The notes under the pieces were generated by a model. It worked only from the letters and a program-made list of their open reading frames with translations, was not told where the DNA came from and did no database searches. This document shows positions 41,961 to 52,307 of a stretch of DNA of 64,000 nucleotides, one piece after another. Source of the stretch: Bordetella genomosp. 5 (lineage in GTDB: Bacteria; Pseudomonadota; Gammaproteobacteria; Burkholderiales; Burkholderiaceae_B); contig NZ_NEVN01000004.1 in NCBI RefSeq assembly GCF_002261475.1, positions 248,001-312,000 of the forward strand, given 5' to 3'. The stretch's first letter is position 1. Each line of letters opens with the position of its first letter. Both the position numbers and the translations under genes were made by a program.

Positions 41961-42455
41961 TCAGGCCTTGCGCAGCGGCGTGAAGGCCGGTTGCTCGCGT
42001 AGCGGCCGGCGAGCGCGCTCGGCGGCCTTGGCGGCACGCCGGAACGCGAACAAGGACACGATGCCCCAGATGGCGGGCACGGCGTAACCGTGCTGCCGGT
42101 CGAAGGCACTGGCGAGCCCGACCAGGGCAATCATGGCCGTGACGAAGCCGATCAGGATCTGGACGCGCGCGCTGCGCTGGTTGTCGGCCCGCTGTGCCAG
42201 CGTCTGGGTATTCGCGGCGTCGGCGTCGGCCGCGGCGGTGGGATGGCCGACCGCCACGCGCGGGGCGCGCTTGAGCTTGCGCTGGCTCAGCACCACGCCC
42301 GGCGCGTCGGCGGGGTCGGGCGGCAGCGTCGGCGTCGTGTCGACCGCACCGGGCGAGGCCGATGCCGAAGCAGGCGCTCGCGCAAGGGCATCGCGCGCAC
42401 CTTTGCGCGAGAGCTCTTCGATATATTTCGCGAAATCGCCGTTCTTCGGTTCCAT
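41961..42455 (-). CDS. uncharacterised two-helix membrane protein
   Basis: A 164-residue protein. The N-terminal ~95 residues are soluble and low in complexity (Ala/Pro/Asp-rich), beginning MEPKNGDFAKYIEELSRKGARDALAR. Two hydrophobic helices follow (VQILIGFVTAMIALVGLASAF and YAVPAIWGIVSLFAF), with a basic tail. I do not recognise a family. The gene begins 12 bases after the dedA stop on the same strand, so the two probably form an operon. Confidence 0.75.
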   Translation of the reverse strand: MEPKNGDFAKYIEELSRKGARDALARAPASASASPGAVDTTPTLPPDPADAPGVVLSQRKLKRAPRVAVGHPTAAADADAANTQTLAQRADNQRSARVQILIGFVTAMIALVGLASAFDRQHGYAVPAIWGIVSLFAFRRAAKAAERARRPLREQPAFTPLRKA

Positions 42456-42467
42456 CGAATCTCCCTG

Positions 42468-43118
42468 TCAGTGGCTGCGCACGCGCTTGGCCGGGCGCTC
42501 GCCCGCCGCGCGCCGCTTGCGCATCATGTTGAGCAGCAGCCAGACGCCCACGCCGACCGAGGCGACGGTGCCCACCACCATGCCGATCTCCTGGCCGTTC
42601 TCGGCGGTGCTGAGGCCGCGCGCGGTCAGGTAGCCGGGCGCCAGCATGACCGGCATCCAGACCAGCGCGGACAGCACATTGGCGACCTGGAAGCGCCAGT
42701 GGCTCATGCCCATGATGCCGGCCACGGTCGGGATCGTCGAGCGGATCGGCCCCAGGAAGCGGCCGAAGAACACCGACGCAAAACCATACTTATAGAAGAA
42801 CAGGCGCGCACGCGCGACGGCGCTGCGTTGCGTGGACAAGGGCCAGCGGCGCAGGAAGCTCGGTCCGAGCCAGCGGCCGATGTAATAGGACAGCGCGTCG
42901 CCCACGACAGCCCCGGCCACGCCCCAGGCCAGGATGCTGGTGGCCGACAGCGTGCCGGCGCCGATGAGCCCGCCGGTCAGAAGCAGCAGCGCGGTCGCGG
43001 GAATGAACAGGCCGAGCACCAGCATCGACTCGCCCATGGTGAGAAAAAAGGTGATGACACCTGCCCAGGCCTGGTTGGCTTCGATGAACACGCCAACTCG
43101 ATCGATATAAGCGTCCAT
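42468..43118 (-). CDS. DedA-family membrane protein
   Basis: A 216-residue multi-spanning protein with the DedA blocks FFLTMGESMLVLGLFIPATALLLLTGGLIGAG, GDALSYYIGRWLGP and FGRFLGPIRSTIPTVAGIMGMSHWRFQVANVLSALVWMPVML. DedA proteins are implicated in lipid-carrier/phospholipid translocation and membrane-potential maintenance. It is divergent from the YdjM-like gene. Confidence 0.94.
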   Translation of the reverse strand: MDAYIDRVGVFIEANQAWAGVITFFLTMGESMLVLGLFIPATALLLLTGGLIGAGTLSATSILAWGVAGAVVGDALSYYIGRWLGPSFLRRWPLSTQRSAVARARLFFYKYGFASVFFGRFLGPIRSTIPTVAGIMGMSHWRFQVANVLSALVWMPVMLAPGYLTARGLSTAENGQEIGMVVGTVASVGVGVWLLLNMMRKRRAAGERPAKRVRSH

Positions 43119-43207
43119 GCAATGAATCCGCGAGAATCAATCCTGTATCTTAACGCCTGACAATAAGCTGGCCGCCGGGGCTGGACGAACGAAGAGTGTG
43201 ACCATCG

Positions 43208-44245
43208 ATGGATTCCGTAACACAGGCCGTGCTGGGCGCGGGCATACAGGGCGCGTTGCTCGGTTCGCGGCAGGGCCGCAAGGCGTTGGTATATGGCGCC
43301 TTACTGGGCACCTTGCCCGATCTCGACGTCTTGATCCGTTACCCGGACCCGGTGTCGATGATGACGTTTCACCGGGGCTTCTCGCATTCGGTGTTCGTGC
43401 TGACGGCCCTGGCCCTCGTCCTGACGGCGCTCATCCGATGGCGATGGCCGAAGGCGCCGTATGGCGCGGGACGCCTGTTCCTCACCTTATGGCTGGTGCT
43501 GATCACGCATCCGGTGCTCGATTCATTCACCGTATATGGCACACAGCTTTTCTGGCCGCTGACGCCCACGCCCGAAAGCTGGTCGGCCGTGTTCATCATC
43601 GATCCTATCTATACCGTGCCGATGCTGTGCGCGGTGCTGGCGACCGCGATCTTCGGCGCCACGCCGCGGCTGTGCCGTGTGCTTGCCATCACCGTGATCT
43701 GGGGCGCGGTGTACCTCGGCACGGGTCTGGTGGGCCGTTGGCATGCCGAGCGGGAAGTCACGCAGGCGCTGCGCGCGCAGGGGCTCACGCCCACGCGCGT
43801 GCTGGCAACGCCGATGCCCTTCAACACCATGCTGTGGCGGGTGATTGCGCAGACGGGCCCCGACACCTACTACGAAGGCGTGAGCGGCTGGTTCGACCGG
43901 CACGGCCCGCAGTTGCTCGAGCAGCCGATCGGCAAGCCTTTGGGCGATCAGATTTCGGACGATGCGCTGTTGCAGCGCCTCGCGTGGTTCACCAACGGCT
44001 GGCTGCGCTTCGACGCGATCGACGACAGGCTCGTGGTGACCGACCTGCGCATGGGCATGCCGGGCTATTACACGTTCCGCTTCGTGATGGGCGAGCGCCG
44101 CGACGGCCAGTGGCACGCGGTCGTGCCGTCGAGGTGGCCCAGCGAGCGGGGCACGGGCGATCAACTGCGTCAGTTGCTCACGCGGATCGTGGATACCGCC
44201 ACGCCCCTGCCGCTGGCGGATTGGGCAATGCGCACCGGGCAGTAA
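43208..44245 (+). CDS. YdjM-family membrane-bound metal-dependent hydrolase-like protein
   Basis: A 345-residue inner-membrane protein of the YdjM group: MDSVTQAVLGAGIQGALLG, GALLGTLPDLDVLIRYPD, FHRGFSHSVFVL and ITHPVLDSFTVYGTQLFWP carry the conserved His/Asp residues. Five or so hydrophobic helices are followed by a soluble C-terminal part (about 180-345). YdjM is LexA-regulated in E. coli, but I see no LexA box here. Activity is not established for the family. Confidence 0.88.
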   Translation: MDSVTQAVLGAGIQGALLGSRQGRKALVYGALLGTLPDLDVLIRYPDPVSMMTFHRGFSHSVFVLTALALVLTALIRWRWPKAPYGAGRLFLTLWLVLITHPVLDSFTVYGTQLFWPLTPTPESWSAVFIIDPIYTVPMLCAVLATAIFGATPRLCRVLAITVIWGAVYLGTGLVGRWHAEREVTQALRAQGLTPTRVLATPMPFNTMLWRVIAQTGPDTYYEGVSGWFDRHGPQLLEQPIGKPLGDQISDDALLQRLAWFTNGWLRFDAIDDRLVVTDLRMGMPGYYTFRFVMGERRDGQWHAVVPSRWPSERGTGDQLRQLLTRIVDTATPLPLADWAMRTGQ

Positions 44246-44312
44246 CGCCTGGATTGCGCCTGCCCGCGCTGGCGGGGCAAGGGGGCGCCCGGCGGGGAGG
44301 CGAGCGCGCGGC

Positions 44313-44783
44313 TCAGGCCTCGCCGGGCAGCAACACGCCCGGTTCGTTCTTGATCGTCTGCAGCACGATGTGCGTGTAGAACGCCTCGACGTTTTCGTCC
44401 TGGTCGAACAGACGATCTGCGAAGGCCAGGTACTCGTCCATGTCGCGCATGTGCACGATCAGCACGCACGACACCGCGCCGGTGACCAGGTAGCACTGAG
44501 TGACCGAAGGCTCGGTCTTGATCTTCTCCATGAAGGAGCGGCGAAACTCCGAGCCGTGCCGTGCGAATTCGAGCGTCACGATCGCCGTCAGGGGCCGGCC
44601 GGTCTGAGCCGGATCGAGCAGGGCCACCACGCGCCGGATCACACCCGCCTCCTTCAGACGGGCAACCCGCCGCAGGCAGGCGGAGGCCGAAAGCCCCACG
44701 CGCTCCGCCAACGTGATGTTGGGTAGATCGGCGTTCTGCTGCAGAACCTTCAGAATTCGATGATCGATGGGATCAAGGGTCAT
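44313..44783 (-). CDS. Lrp/AsnC-family regulator
   Basis: A 156-residue regulator: N-terminal winged HTH (DHRILKVLQQNADLPNITLAERVGLSASACLRRVARLKEAGVIRRVVALLD) and the RAM ligand-binding domain (TAIVTLEFARHGSEFRRSFMEKIKTEPSVTQCYLVTGAVSCVLIVHMRDMDEYLAF). It is divergent from the nucleoside-recognition gene across a 176-base gap and could regulate it; this is inference. Confidence 0.93.
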   Translation of the reverse strand: MTLDPIDHRILKVLQQNADLPNITLAERVGLSASACLRRVARLKEAGVIRRVVALLDPAQTGRPLTAIVTLEFARHGSEFRRSFMEKIKTEPSVTQCYLVTGAVSCVLIVHMRDMDEYLAFADRLFDQDENVEAFYTHIVLQTIKNEPGVLLPGEA

Positions 44784-44959
44784 TTACGCAATATTGTTGT
44801 CCGCGCATGAGTCATCATCGCGCGGAGAGCTACTAACTGGCAATAAATTGCCGTCCTATTGTGCCTGATCGGGGCTATGCTTTGTCCCTCTATTTTCGCA
44901 CCGGGAGCATTTTGCTCGTGTGGGCCTACCTTTGCCAATTATTTCGACGCAGCGGTCGC

Positions 44960-45881
44960 ATGTTCTATGCGCTGCTCAAGATCATGCTGCCCATCATGGC
45001 CCTCGTGCAGGTGGCGCAGTGGCTGGGGATGGATCGAGGCGCTGGGTCAGGCATTCGGGCCGGTGATGGGCCTGCTGAACCTGCCCGCCGGTGCCGGCAT
45101 CATCTGGATCACCAGCGTGCTCGTGGGCGTCTATGGCGCGATCGCGGCGCTGATCGGCCTGGCCGGCACACTCGACATGACGGCGGGCCAGTTCAGCGCG
45201 CTCGCCTCGATGATTCTGTTTGCTCACAGCCTTCCGATCGAGCAGGCCATCGTGCGGCGGGCCGGCGCGAGCTTCTGGGCCACCACCGGCCTGCGCCTGG
45301 GCGCGGCGGTGCTTTATGGCGGCGCCGTATCGTGGTTTTGCCATTGGGGCGGCTGGCTCTCCGAACCGATGTCGTTCCAATGGCTTCAGGGCTCACAGAC
45401 CGCGCTGGATCCCGCTGACTACACCCTATGGCAATGGGTGCACACCACGGCCTTCTCGCTGCTGCTGACCTATGCCGTGATCCTGGGCCTGCTGGTGCTG
45501 CTGGATGTGATGGCGCGCACGGGGCTCACGGCGCTCATCACGCGTGCGCTCACGCCGGTGCTCAAGTGGGTCGGGCTCGATGCCAGCGTCGCGCCCGTCA
45601 CGATGGTGGGGACGCTGCTCGGCCTGTCGTATGGCGGTGCGCTCATCATCGAAGAAGCCGAGCGCCTGCGGCTCTCCGCGCGCACGCGGTTCCTGGCCTT
45701 GTCGTGGCTGTCCCTGTCGCACTCGTTGATCGAAGACACGGCCCTGCTGATGGCGCTGGGCGCCGATGGCTGGATCGTGCTGGGCGGACGCCTGGTCCTG
45801 ACGCTCGTGGTGGTGGGCGCGCTGGCGAGGCTCTGGCGCGATGGCGATGGCGCGGGCCAGCCCGTGGCGCGTCCGGCCTGA
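44960..45881 (+). pseudogene. nucleoside-recognition (spore-maturation-like) membrane protein with a frameshift
   Basis: The N-terminal helix MFYALLKIMLPIMALVQVAQWLG is in one frame from ATG 44960, and the rest (WIEALGQAFGPVMGLLNLPAGAGIIWIT ... SRTRFLALSWLSLSHSLIEDTALLMALG) is in the next. They join at GGGG (45025-45028). Removing one G gives the continuous family-like sequence QWLGWIEALGQAFGPVMGLL. So the gene carries a +1 frameshift: a real mutation, a sequencing error in a G run, or, less likely, programmed frameshifting. The intact product would be about 306 residues with 8-9 helices of the Gate/nucleoside-recognition domain. Confidence 0.8.
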
Positions 45882-45889
45882 AGCGTCGT

Positions 45890-47098
45890 TCAGGGCCGCG
45901 ACTGGCGCGGCAGGCGAGCCGCGATCTCGGCGATCAGCCGACGCGCGGCATCGAGCTTGGGCGCCGCCGGCAGGGCATGCACGCCCTGCTCATCGAACAA
46001 CACGAGCTCGGTCGTGTCGGCGTCCATCACCTTGTGGGCCAGATTGCCGACCAGCAGGGGGATGCCCTTGCGCAGACGCTTGGCCTCGGCATGCTCGGCG
46101 AGCTTTTCGGTCTCGGCGGCAAAGCCCACGCACCAAGGGCCGTTCGGCAGGCGCGCGACTTCGGCCAGGATGTCGGGATTGGGTTCGAATTCCATCTGCG
46201 GCTGGCCGCCGCCTTCGCTGGTCTTCTTGATCTTGTGATCGCTCACGTTCTTGACGCGCCAGTCGGCCACCGCGGCCACGCCGATGAAGACGTCGGCATC
46301 CATGGCGCTCGCCATCACCGCGTCATGCATCTGACGCGCCGTCATGACCTGCAAAGCGGTCACGCCGCGCGGCACGGCCAGTGCGGTGGCGCCGCTGATC
46401 ATCGTGACGCGCGCGCCAGCTTCGCGCGCCGCGCGGGCGATCGCGTAGCCAGTCTTGCCCGACGAGCGGTTGGTGAGCACGCGCACCGGATCCACGGGTT
46501 CGGAGGTCGGACCCGCGGTGAGCAGCACGTGCCGGCCGGCGAGCACCTTGGGCTGGAAAAACGCGATCATGTCGGCCAACAGCTCATGCGGTTCGAGCAT
46601 GCGGCCACTGCCGGTTTCGCCACAGGCCTGTTCGCCCGAGGCCGGTCCCAGCAGAGTGATGCCGTCGGCCACGAGCTGCGCGGCGTTACGTTGCGTGGCG
46701 GGGTTGGACCACATTTCGCGATTCATGGCCGGCGCGATCAGGAGCGGGCAGGCACGCGCCACGCACAGCGTGGACAGCAGATCGTCGGCCAGGCCATGCG
46801 CGAGTTTGGCCATGAAATCGGTGCTCGCGGGCGCGATCAGCACGGCGTCGGCGCCTCGGGTGAGGTCGATGTGCGCCATGTTGTTGGGCACGCGCGGATC
46901 CCAGGCATCCACGAACACCGGACGCCCCGACAGCGCCTGCATCGTGACCGGCGTGATGAAGTGCGTGGCCGCCTCGGTCATGACGACGTCGATCACCGCG
47001 CCTTGCTCGGTCAGGCGTCGCACCAGCTCCGCGATTTTGTAGCAGGCGATGCCGCCGGTCATTCCCAGGACAATGCGTTTGCGGGCCAAATCGAGCAT
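45890..47098 (-). CDS. coaBC: bifunctional phosphopantothenoylcysteine synthetase/decarboxylase
   Basis: Two consecutive steps of coenzyme A synthesis. The CoaC domain (residues 1-190) begins RKRIVLGMTGGIACYKIAELVRRL and has the catalytic His region FITPVTMQALSG, the PASTDFMAKLAHGLADDLLS motif and PAMNREMWSNPATQRN. The CoaB domain (about 191-402) has LLTAGPTSEPVDPVRVLTNRSSGKTGYAIA and FAAETEKL. The length (402) is standard. It is the last gene of the ribF-ileS-lspA-coaBC series, 82 bases after lspA. Confidence 0.97.
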   Translation of the reverse strand: MLDLARKRIVLGMTGGIACYKIAELVRRLTEQGAVIDVVMTEAATHFITPVTMQALSGRPVFVDAWDPRVPNNMAHIDLTRGADAVLIAPASTDFMAKLAHGLADDLLSTLCVARACPLLIAPAMNREMWSNPATQRNAAQLVADGITLLGPASGEQACGETGSGRMLEPHELLADMIAFFQPKVLAGRHVLLTAGPTSEPVDPVRVLTNRSSGKTGYAIARAAREAGARVTMISGATALAVPRGVTALQVMTARQMHDAVMASAMDADVFIGVAAVADWRVKNVSDHKIKKTSEGGGQPQMEFEPNPDILAEVARLPNGPWCVGFAAETEKLAEHAEAKRLRKGIPLLVGNLAHKVMDADTTELVLFDEQGVHALPAAPKLDAARRLIAEIAARLPRQSRP

Positions 47099-47180
47099 GG
47101 TGTGCGGGCGGCACCGCGAGGTGCCGCGTTTGTGTGTGGGTTCAGGGGATTTTATGCGGCAACGCCCGCGTCCGCGAGGC

Positions 47181-47720
47181 TCAGTTCGAGGCGCGGGCCT
47201 GGCGGGCTTTTTCGCGGCTGCGCAGGATCTCGTCGATCACCAGCAGGGCGGCGCCGCAGACGATGGCCACGTCGGCGATATTGAACGCCGGGTAGTACCA
47301 GTCTTTCCAGTAGAAGAGCAGAAAGTCGACCACATGGCCGTGCAGCAGGCGGTCGATGACATTGCCGATCGCGCCACCCATGATGAGGGTGAGGGCGGCG
47401 CGAAAACGCGGCTGGCCCGGGGTTCGGGCGATCAGCCAGATGATGACCGCCGACGCGCCCACGCCCAGCACCGTGAAGAGCCAGCGCTGCCAGCCTTCTT
47501 CGGAAGCAAGGAAGCTGAACGCGGCGCCGCGGTTATAGAGCAGCGTGAAGTCGAAGAACGGCAGCAGATTGAGCCGCTCACCGTACCGGAACTGGGTGTT
47601 GAAGTAGATCTTCGTCACCTGGTCCAGCAGGATGATCAGGGCGGCCACGGCCAGGCTGATCGCGAGACGCTTGCCGCGTCCGTGAGGGGCGGCAAGCGGG
47701 GTGGCGGGAGCATGCGCCAT
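47181..47720 (-). CDS. lspA: lipoprotein signal peptidase
   Basis: Membrane aspartyl protease that cleaves prolipoprotein signal peptides. The 179-residue protein has four hydrophobic helices and the two catalytic aspartates, D123 in GGAIGNVIDRLLHG and D150 in YPAFNIADVAI. The ATG at 47720 is two bases after the ileS stop, so ileS and lspA are coupled. The N-terminus before TM1 is somewhat long and Ala/Pro-rich. Confidence 0.97.
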   Translation of the reverse strand: MAHAPATPLAAPHGRGKRLAISLAVAALIILLDQVTKIYFNTQFRYGERLNLLPFFDFTLLYNRGAAFSFLASEEGWQRWLFTVLGVGASAVIIWLIARTPGQPRFRAALTLIMGGAIGNVIDRLLHGHVVDFLLFYWKDWYYPAFNIADVAIVCGAALLVIDEILRSREKARQARASN

Positions 47721-47722
47721 CG

Positions 47723-50584
47723 TCAGGCCTTTTCGCGCACTTCGCCCGAGCCGAACAGGTTGCTCACGCAACGGCCGCAGATCTCGGGATGATCGGCGTC
47801 CTGGCCGACGTCGGAGCGATAGTGCCAGCAGCGCTCGCACTTCTTGTTGCCCGAAGGCGTGATCTCGATCGCCAGCTCACCCTCGCGCTGATGCACGCCC
47901 ACACGCGACACGATCAGGACGAAGCGCAGGTCTTCGCCCAGCGCCGCGAGCAGCGCGTAATCGTCGCCACTGGCTTGAATGTCGACTTCGGCCTGCAGCG
48001 AAGACCCGATCGCGCCGGCCGAGCGGACTTCTTCGAGCTTGCGCAGCACGTCGGCGCGGATCGCGCGCACGCGGTTCCAGCGGCCCGACAGGGCTTCGCT
48101 GTCGGCGTAGGGCGGCAGCTGATGGAACACTTCGGTGAAGATCGTGATGCGAGCGGCGTCGGCCTGCTTGGCCAGCGCCGTGTCGGTCAGGATCTTCCAG
48201 GCCTCTTCTGCCGTGAACGACAGGACCGGCGCCATCAGCTTGAGCAGCGTCTGGGTGATCTCGAGCAGCGCGGTCTGGGCCGAGCGGCGGGCGCGGCTAT
48301 CGACATTGCTGGTGTAGAGGCGATCCTTCAGGATGTCGAGATAGAAGGCACCGAGGTCTTCGGAGCAGAACGTCTGCAAGCGCGCGACGGCAGGGTGGAA
48401 GTCGTAGCGCTCGTAATTGGCGAGCACTTCGGCCTGCATCTGCGCCGTCATGGCGAGCGCGTAGCGGTCGATCTCGAGCAGCTCGCCCGCCGGCACCGCC
48501 TGGCTGACCGCATCGAAGTCGGCCACGTTGGCCAACAGGAAGCGCAGCGTGTTGCGGATGCGGCGATAGCTTTCGACCACGCGCTTGAGAATCTCGTCGG
48601 AGATGGACAGCTCGCCCGAGTAATCGGTGGAAGCGACCCACAGACGCAGGATTTCGGCGCCCAGCGTGTCGGAAATCTTCTGCGGCGCGAGCGTGTTGCC
48701 GACCGACTTGCTCATCTTGCGGCCCTGGCCGTCGACCACGAAGCCGTGGGTCAGCAGGCTCTTGTAGGGCGGCTGGCCATACATCATGCAGCCGGTGAGC
48801 AGCGACGAATGGAACCAGCCGCGATGCTGGTCGGAGCCTTCGAGATACAGGTCGGCGGGCCAGGCTAGCTGGGCGCCATGCGAGCCCGCGAGGGCGTGAT
48901 CCTTGCCGCCCAGCACGGTGGCGTGCGTGGTGCCCGAGTCGAACCACACGTCGAGCGTGTCGCGGTTCTTTTCGTATTGATCGGCCTCGTCACCCAGCAG
49001 CTCGCGCGGGTCGAGCGATTGCCAGGCCTCGATGCCCGATTTTTCGACGCGTTGCGCGACCTGCTCCAGCAGCTCGGCCGTGCGCGGGTGGAGTTCGCCG
49101 GTTTCTTTGTGCACGAAGAAGGCCATCGGCACGCCCCACTGGCGTTGGCGCGACAGCGTCCAGTCGGGACGGTTGGCGATCATGGCGTGCAGGCGTGCAC
49201 GACCCCAGGCGGGGTAGAACGTGGTGGCGTCGATGCCGGCCAGCGCGCTCTCGCGCAGCGTGGGGCCGCCGTCGCGCGGCTTGACGTCCATCCCGGCGAA
49301 CCACTGGCTGGTGGCGCGGTAGATGATCGGCGTCTTGTGGCGCCAGCAGTGCATGTAGCTGTGCGGCATCTTCTGCACGTGCATCAGCGAGCCGGCCAGC
49401 TTGAGCGCCTCGACGATCTTGGGGTTGGCGTCCCAGATCATCTGGCCGCCGAACAGCGGCAGGCTCGGCACGTATTTGCCATCGCCCATCACGGGGCTGA
49501 TGATGTCCGCGTCGACCATGCCGTGCGCCTTGCACGACACGAAGTCTTCGATGCCATAGGCCGGGGCCGAGTGCACCACACCGGTACCGGTGTCGGTGGT
49601 GACGTAATCGCCCAGATAGATCGGCGCGGTACGGTCGTAACCTTCGGCGGCCTTGGCCAGCGGATGCGTGAAGCGCAATCCGGACAAGACTTCGCCCGGC
49701 GCGGTGGCGATGATCTCGCCTTCGAGGCCCCAGGTCTTGAGGCAGGCTTCGACCCGTTCGCTGGCCAGCAGCAGCAGCGGGCCGTGCGCGGGCGTCGGCG
49801 TCACGCGCACCAGCGCGTACTCGACTTCGGGGTGCACATTGAGTGCCTGGTTCGACGGGATGGTCCAGGGCGTGGTGGTCCAGATGACCACCGCGCCGTC
49901 GTCGACGCTTTCCATGCCGAACGCACGGGCCAGGCCCGGCTTGTCGGCGAACGGGAAGGCCACGTCGATCGCCGGATCGGTGCGGTCGGCGTATTCGACT
50001 TCGGCCTCGGCCAAGGCCGAGCCACAGTCGAAGCACCAGTTCACGGGCTTGAGACCGCGGAACACGTAACCCTTCTCCAGGATGCGGCCGAGCGCACGGA
50101 TCTCGTCGGCCTCATTGCTGAAGTTCATCGTGAGGTAAGGATTGTCCCAGTCGCCCAGCACGCCGAGGCGCTTGAAATCCTGGCGCTGACGGTCGATCTG
50201 CTCGAGCGCGTAGGCGCGGGCCTTGGCCTGCACTTCGGTGACGGGCAGGTTCTTGCCGTATTTTTTTTCGATCTGGATTTCGATCGGCATGCCGTGGCAG
50301 TCCCAGCCCGGCACGTAAGGCGCATCGTAGCCGGCCATGTTGCGGCTCTTGACGATGATGTCCTTCAGGATCTTGTTGACCGCGTGCCCGATGTGGATGT
50401 CGCCGTTGGCATACGGCGGGCCATCGTGCAGCACGAAGCGCGGGCGGCCAGCGCTCGCTGCCCGGATCGCCTGGTAAATGCGGTTTTCTTCCCATTGAGC
50501 GGTCCAGCCCGGCTCGCGGCGGGCAAGGTCGCCCCGCATGGGAAAGGGGGTATCGGGCAGGTTGAGGGTCTTTTTATAGTCCAT
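47723..50584 (-). CDS. ileS: isoleucine--tRNA ligase
   Basis: Class I synthetase of 953 residues from ATG 50584 ([21 protein letters not shown]). HIGH is at residues 64-67 (DIHIGHA), KMSKS in [14 protein letters not shown], and the C-terminal zinc motif reads [24 protein letters not shown], the typical bacterial arrangement. The editing (CP1) domain with [20 protein letters not shown] is complete. The start overlaps the ribF stop by 11 bases. An ATG three codons upstream is possible. Confidence 0.98.
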   Translation of the reverse strand: MDYKKTLNLPDTPFPMRGDLARREPGWTAQWEENRIYQAIRAASAGRPRFVLHDGPPYANGDIHIGHAVNKILKDIIVKSRNMAGYDAPYVPGWDCHGMPIEIQIEKKYGKNLPVTEVQAKARAYALEQIDRQRQDFKRLGVLGDWDNPYLTMNFSNEADEIRALGRILEKGYVFRGLKPVNWCFDCGSALAEAEVEYADRTDPAIDVAFPFADKPGLARAFGMESVDDGAVVIWTTTPWTIPSNQALNVHPEVEYALVRVTPTPAHGPLLLLASERVEACLKTWGLEGEIIATAPGEVLSGLRFTHPLAKAAEGYDRTAPIYLGDYVTTDTGTGVVHSAPAYGIEDFVSCKAHGMVDADIISPVMGDGKYVPSLPLFGGQMIWDANPKIVEALKLAGSLMHVQKMPHSYMHCWRHKTPIIYRATSQWFAGMDVKPRDGGPTLRESALAGIDATTFYPAWGRARLHAMIANRPDWTLSRQRQWGVPMAFFVHKETGELHPRTAELLEQVAQRVEKSGIEAWQSLDPRELLGDEADQYEKNRDTLDVWFDSGTTHATVLGGKDHALAGSHGAQLAWPADLYLEGSDQHRGWFHSSLLTGCMMYGQPPYKSLLTHGFVVDGQGRKMSKSVGNTLAPQKISDTLGAEILRLWVASTDYSGELSISDEILKRVVESYRRIRNTLRFLLANVADFDAVSQAVPAGELLEIDRYALAMTAQMQAEVLANYERYDFHPAVARLQTFCSEDLGAFYLDILKDRLYTSNVDSRARRSAQTALLEITQTLLKLMAPVLSFTAEEAWKILTDTALAKQADAARITIFTEVFHQLPPYADSEALSGRWNRVRAIRADVLRKLEEVRSAGAIGSSLQAEVDIQASGDDYALLAALGEDLRFVLIVSRVGVHQREGELAIEITPSGNKKCERCWHYRSDVGQDADHPEICGRCVSNLFGSGEVREKA

Positions 50585-51545
50585 GAACGGCAAAATAGGC
50601 GCGCGCTTGTCGCGCGTCGTCGGCGATGGCGGCTGTCAGGGAAGGGAGATCAGGAAATTTTTCTTCGTCCCGCAGCTTGTGCAGGAACTCGACTCGCACG
50701 AGTTTACCGTAAGCGTCCACGGTCTCGTCGAGCAGGTGGACTTCGAGCAGCACCCGGCCTCCGTCCTCGACGGTCGGACGCACGCCCAGGCTGGCCACGG
50801 CCGCGAGCGGCTGATCGGTCAGGCCGAGCACGCGCACCACGTAAATCCCGGAACGGGCCGCGCAGCGGGCGGCCACCCGCAGGTTCATCGTCGGATAACC
50901 GAGCTGGCGGCCCAGTTTGGCGCCGTGCACCACGTGGCCACTGATATGGAACGGCTGACCCAGCAGGTGGCGGGCGCGCTCCAGATCGCCCACGGCCAGT
51001 GCGGTGCGGACCTCGGAGCTCGAAATGCGATGCCCGCTGCCGTCGGTGACGTCGGCCAGGGTGTGCACCTCGAAGCCATGCATCATGCCGGCCTCGCGCA
51101 GGAGGTCGATGTCGCCGCTACGCTTGCGGCCAAAACGGAAGTCTTCGCCAACCAGCAGCCAGCGGGTCTGCAAACCCCGCACCAGCAGGTCTTCGATGAA
51201 GGCGTTGGCCGACATCTCGGCCAGCCGCGCATTGAAATGCTCGACCACGACCTGCTCGATACCGGCGCAGGCGAGGGCGGCCATCTTGTCACGCAGGCCC
51301 GAGATGCGCGTGGGCGCGAGTTCGGGGCGGCGGTTGAGCGTGGCGAAATACTCACGCGGATGCGGCTCGAACGTCATGACCGTGGGCACGAGATCACGCG
51401 CCCGGGCCACCTGACGGAGGCGGTCGAGGATGGCCTGATGGCCGAGATGGACACCGTCGAAGTTGCCGATCGTGAGCGCGCAAGGGGTGCGGCGCGAGGT
51501 GGGCGGCAGGTGTCGGTAAATACGCAACGGAGGTTTCACGGGCAA
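50574..51545 (-). CDS. ribF: bifunctional riboflavin kinase/FAD synthetase
   Basis: Makes FMN and FAD. The FAD-synthetase part has [18 protein letters not shown] and the conserved [17 protein letters not shown]. The kinase part has [20 protein letters not shown] and the [13 protein letters not shown] segment. The length of 323 residues is typical. The start is a non-ATG codon (TTG at 51545, or GTG two codons later). It leads the ribF-ileS-lspA-coaBC run and is divergent from purN, 42 bases away. Confidence 0.95.
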   Translation of the reverse strand: MPVKPPLRIYRHLPPTSRRTPCALTIGNFDGVHLGHQAILDRLRQVARARDLVPTVMTFEPHPREYFATLNRRPELAPTRISGLRDKMAALACAGIEQVVVEHFNARLAEMSANAFIEDLLVRGLQTRWLLVGEDFRFGRKRSGDIDLLREAGMMHGFEVHTLADVTDGSGHRISSSEVRTALAVGDLERARHLLGQPFHISGHVVHGAKLGRQLGYPTMNLRVAARCAARSGIYVVRVLGLTDQPLAAVASLGVRPTVEDGGRVLLEVHLLDETVDAYGKLVRVEFLHKLRDEEKFPDLPSLTAAIADDARQARAYFAVHGL

Positions 51546-51587
51546 GAGTTTACAATTTTGGGTTGGCTCGCCTTGGAATTACCTATC

Positions 51588-52307
51588 TTGCCCCATTCGT
51601 CTTCACCTTCCTCGTCTGTCGCGCCCGCCGGGCGTGAGCGCCGCATTGTCATCCTGATCTCCGGTCGGGGCAGCAATATGCAGGCATTGGTCGAGGCCTG
51701 TCAACGCGAGCAGTGGCCCGCGCGGATCGTGGCTGTCATCGCCAGCCGTCCCGATGCGGCAGGGCTGCAGTGGGCCGAGGGCCAGGGCATTGCCACCGGG
51801 GCGCTGTATCACAAGGATTTCGCCAGCCGCGAGGCCTTCGACGCCGCGCTGATGGCCGAGGTCGACCGCCACCAGCCCGACTACGTTCTGCTCGCCGGCT
51901 TCATGCGTGTGCTGACGCCGGGCTTTGTCGGGCATTATGCGGGCCGCCTGGTCAACATCCATCCTTCGCTGCTGCCCGCGTTTCCGGGCCTGCATACCCA
52001 TGCGCAGGCCCTGGCGACCGGTGTGCGGGCGCACGGCTGCACCGTGCACTTCGTCACGCCCGTGCTGGATCACGGTCCGATCATCGCGCAGGGCTGCGTG
52101 CCCATCCTGCCTGGCGATACCCCGGAGCGCCTGGCCGAGCGTGTTCTCGACGTCGAGCATCGAGCCTTCCCGGCCGCCGCGCGCTGGCTGGCCGAAGGTC
52201 GCGTGAAGCTCACGGCCGATCACCGCGTCGAGGTCGAGGGCGACCCCGAACGACTATTCATCTGGACCGGCGCGCAAGCCGGTCCCCACGGAAAGAACCA
52301 TGAGTAA
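51588..52307 (+). CDS. purN: phosphoribosylglycinamide formyltransferase
   Basis: Formylates GAR with 10-formyl-THF in purine synthesis. The product has RIVILISGRGSNMQALVEAC, the catalytic Asn/His/Asp set (VNIHPSLLPAFPGLHTHAQAL and HFVTPVLDHGPII) and PILPGDTPERLAERV. No ATG precedes the conserved region, so the start is most likely TTG at 51588, giving 239 residues with a short Ser-rich leader (LPHSSSPSSSV). The stop overlaps the rsmB-like start. Confidence 0.94.
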   Translation: MPHSSSPSSSVAPAGRERRIVILISGRGSNMQALVEACQREQWPARIVAVIASRPDAAGLQWAEGQGIATGALYHKDFASREAFDAALMAEVDRHQPDYVLLAGFMRVLTPGFVGHYAGRLVNIHPSLLPAFPGLHTHAQALATGVRAHGCTVHFVTPVLDHGPIIAQGCVPILPGDTPERLAERVLDVEHRAFPAAARWLAEGRVKLTADHRVEVEGDPERLFIWTGAQAGPHGKNHE

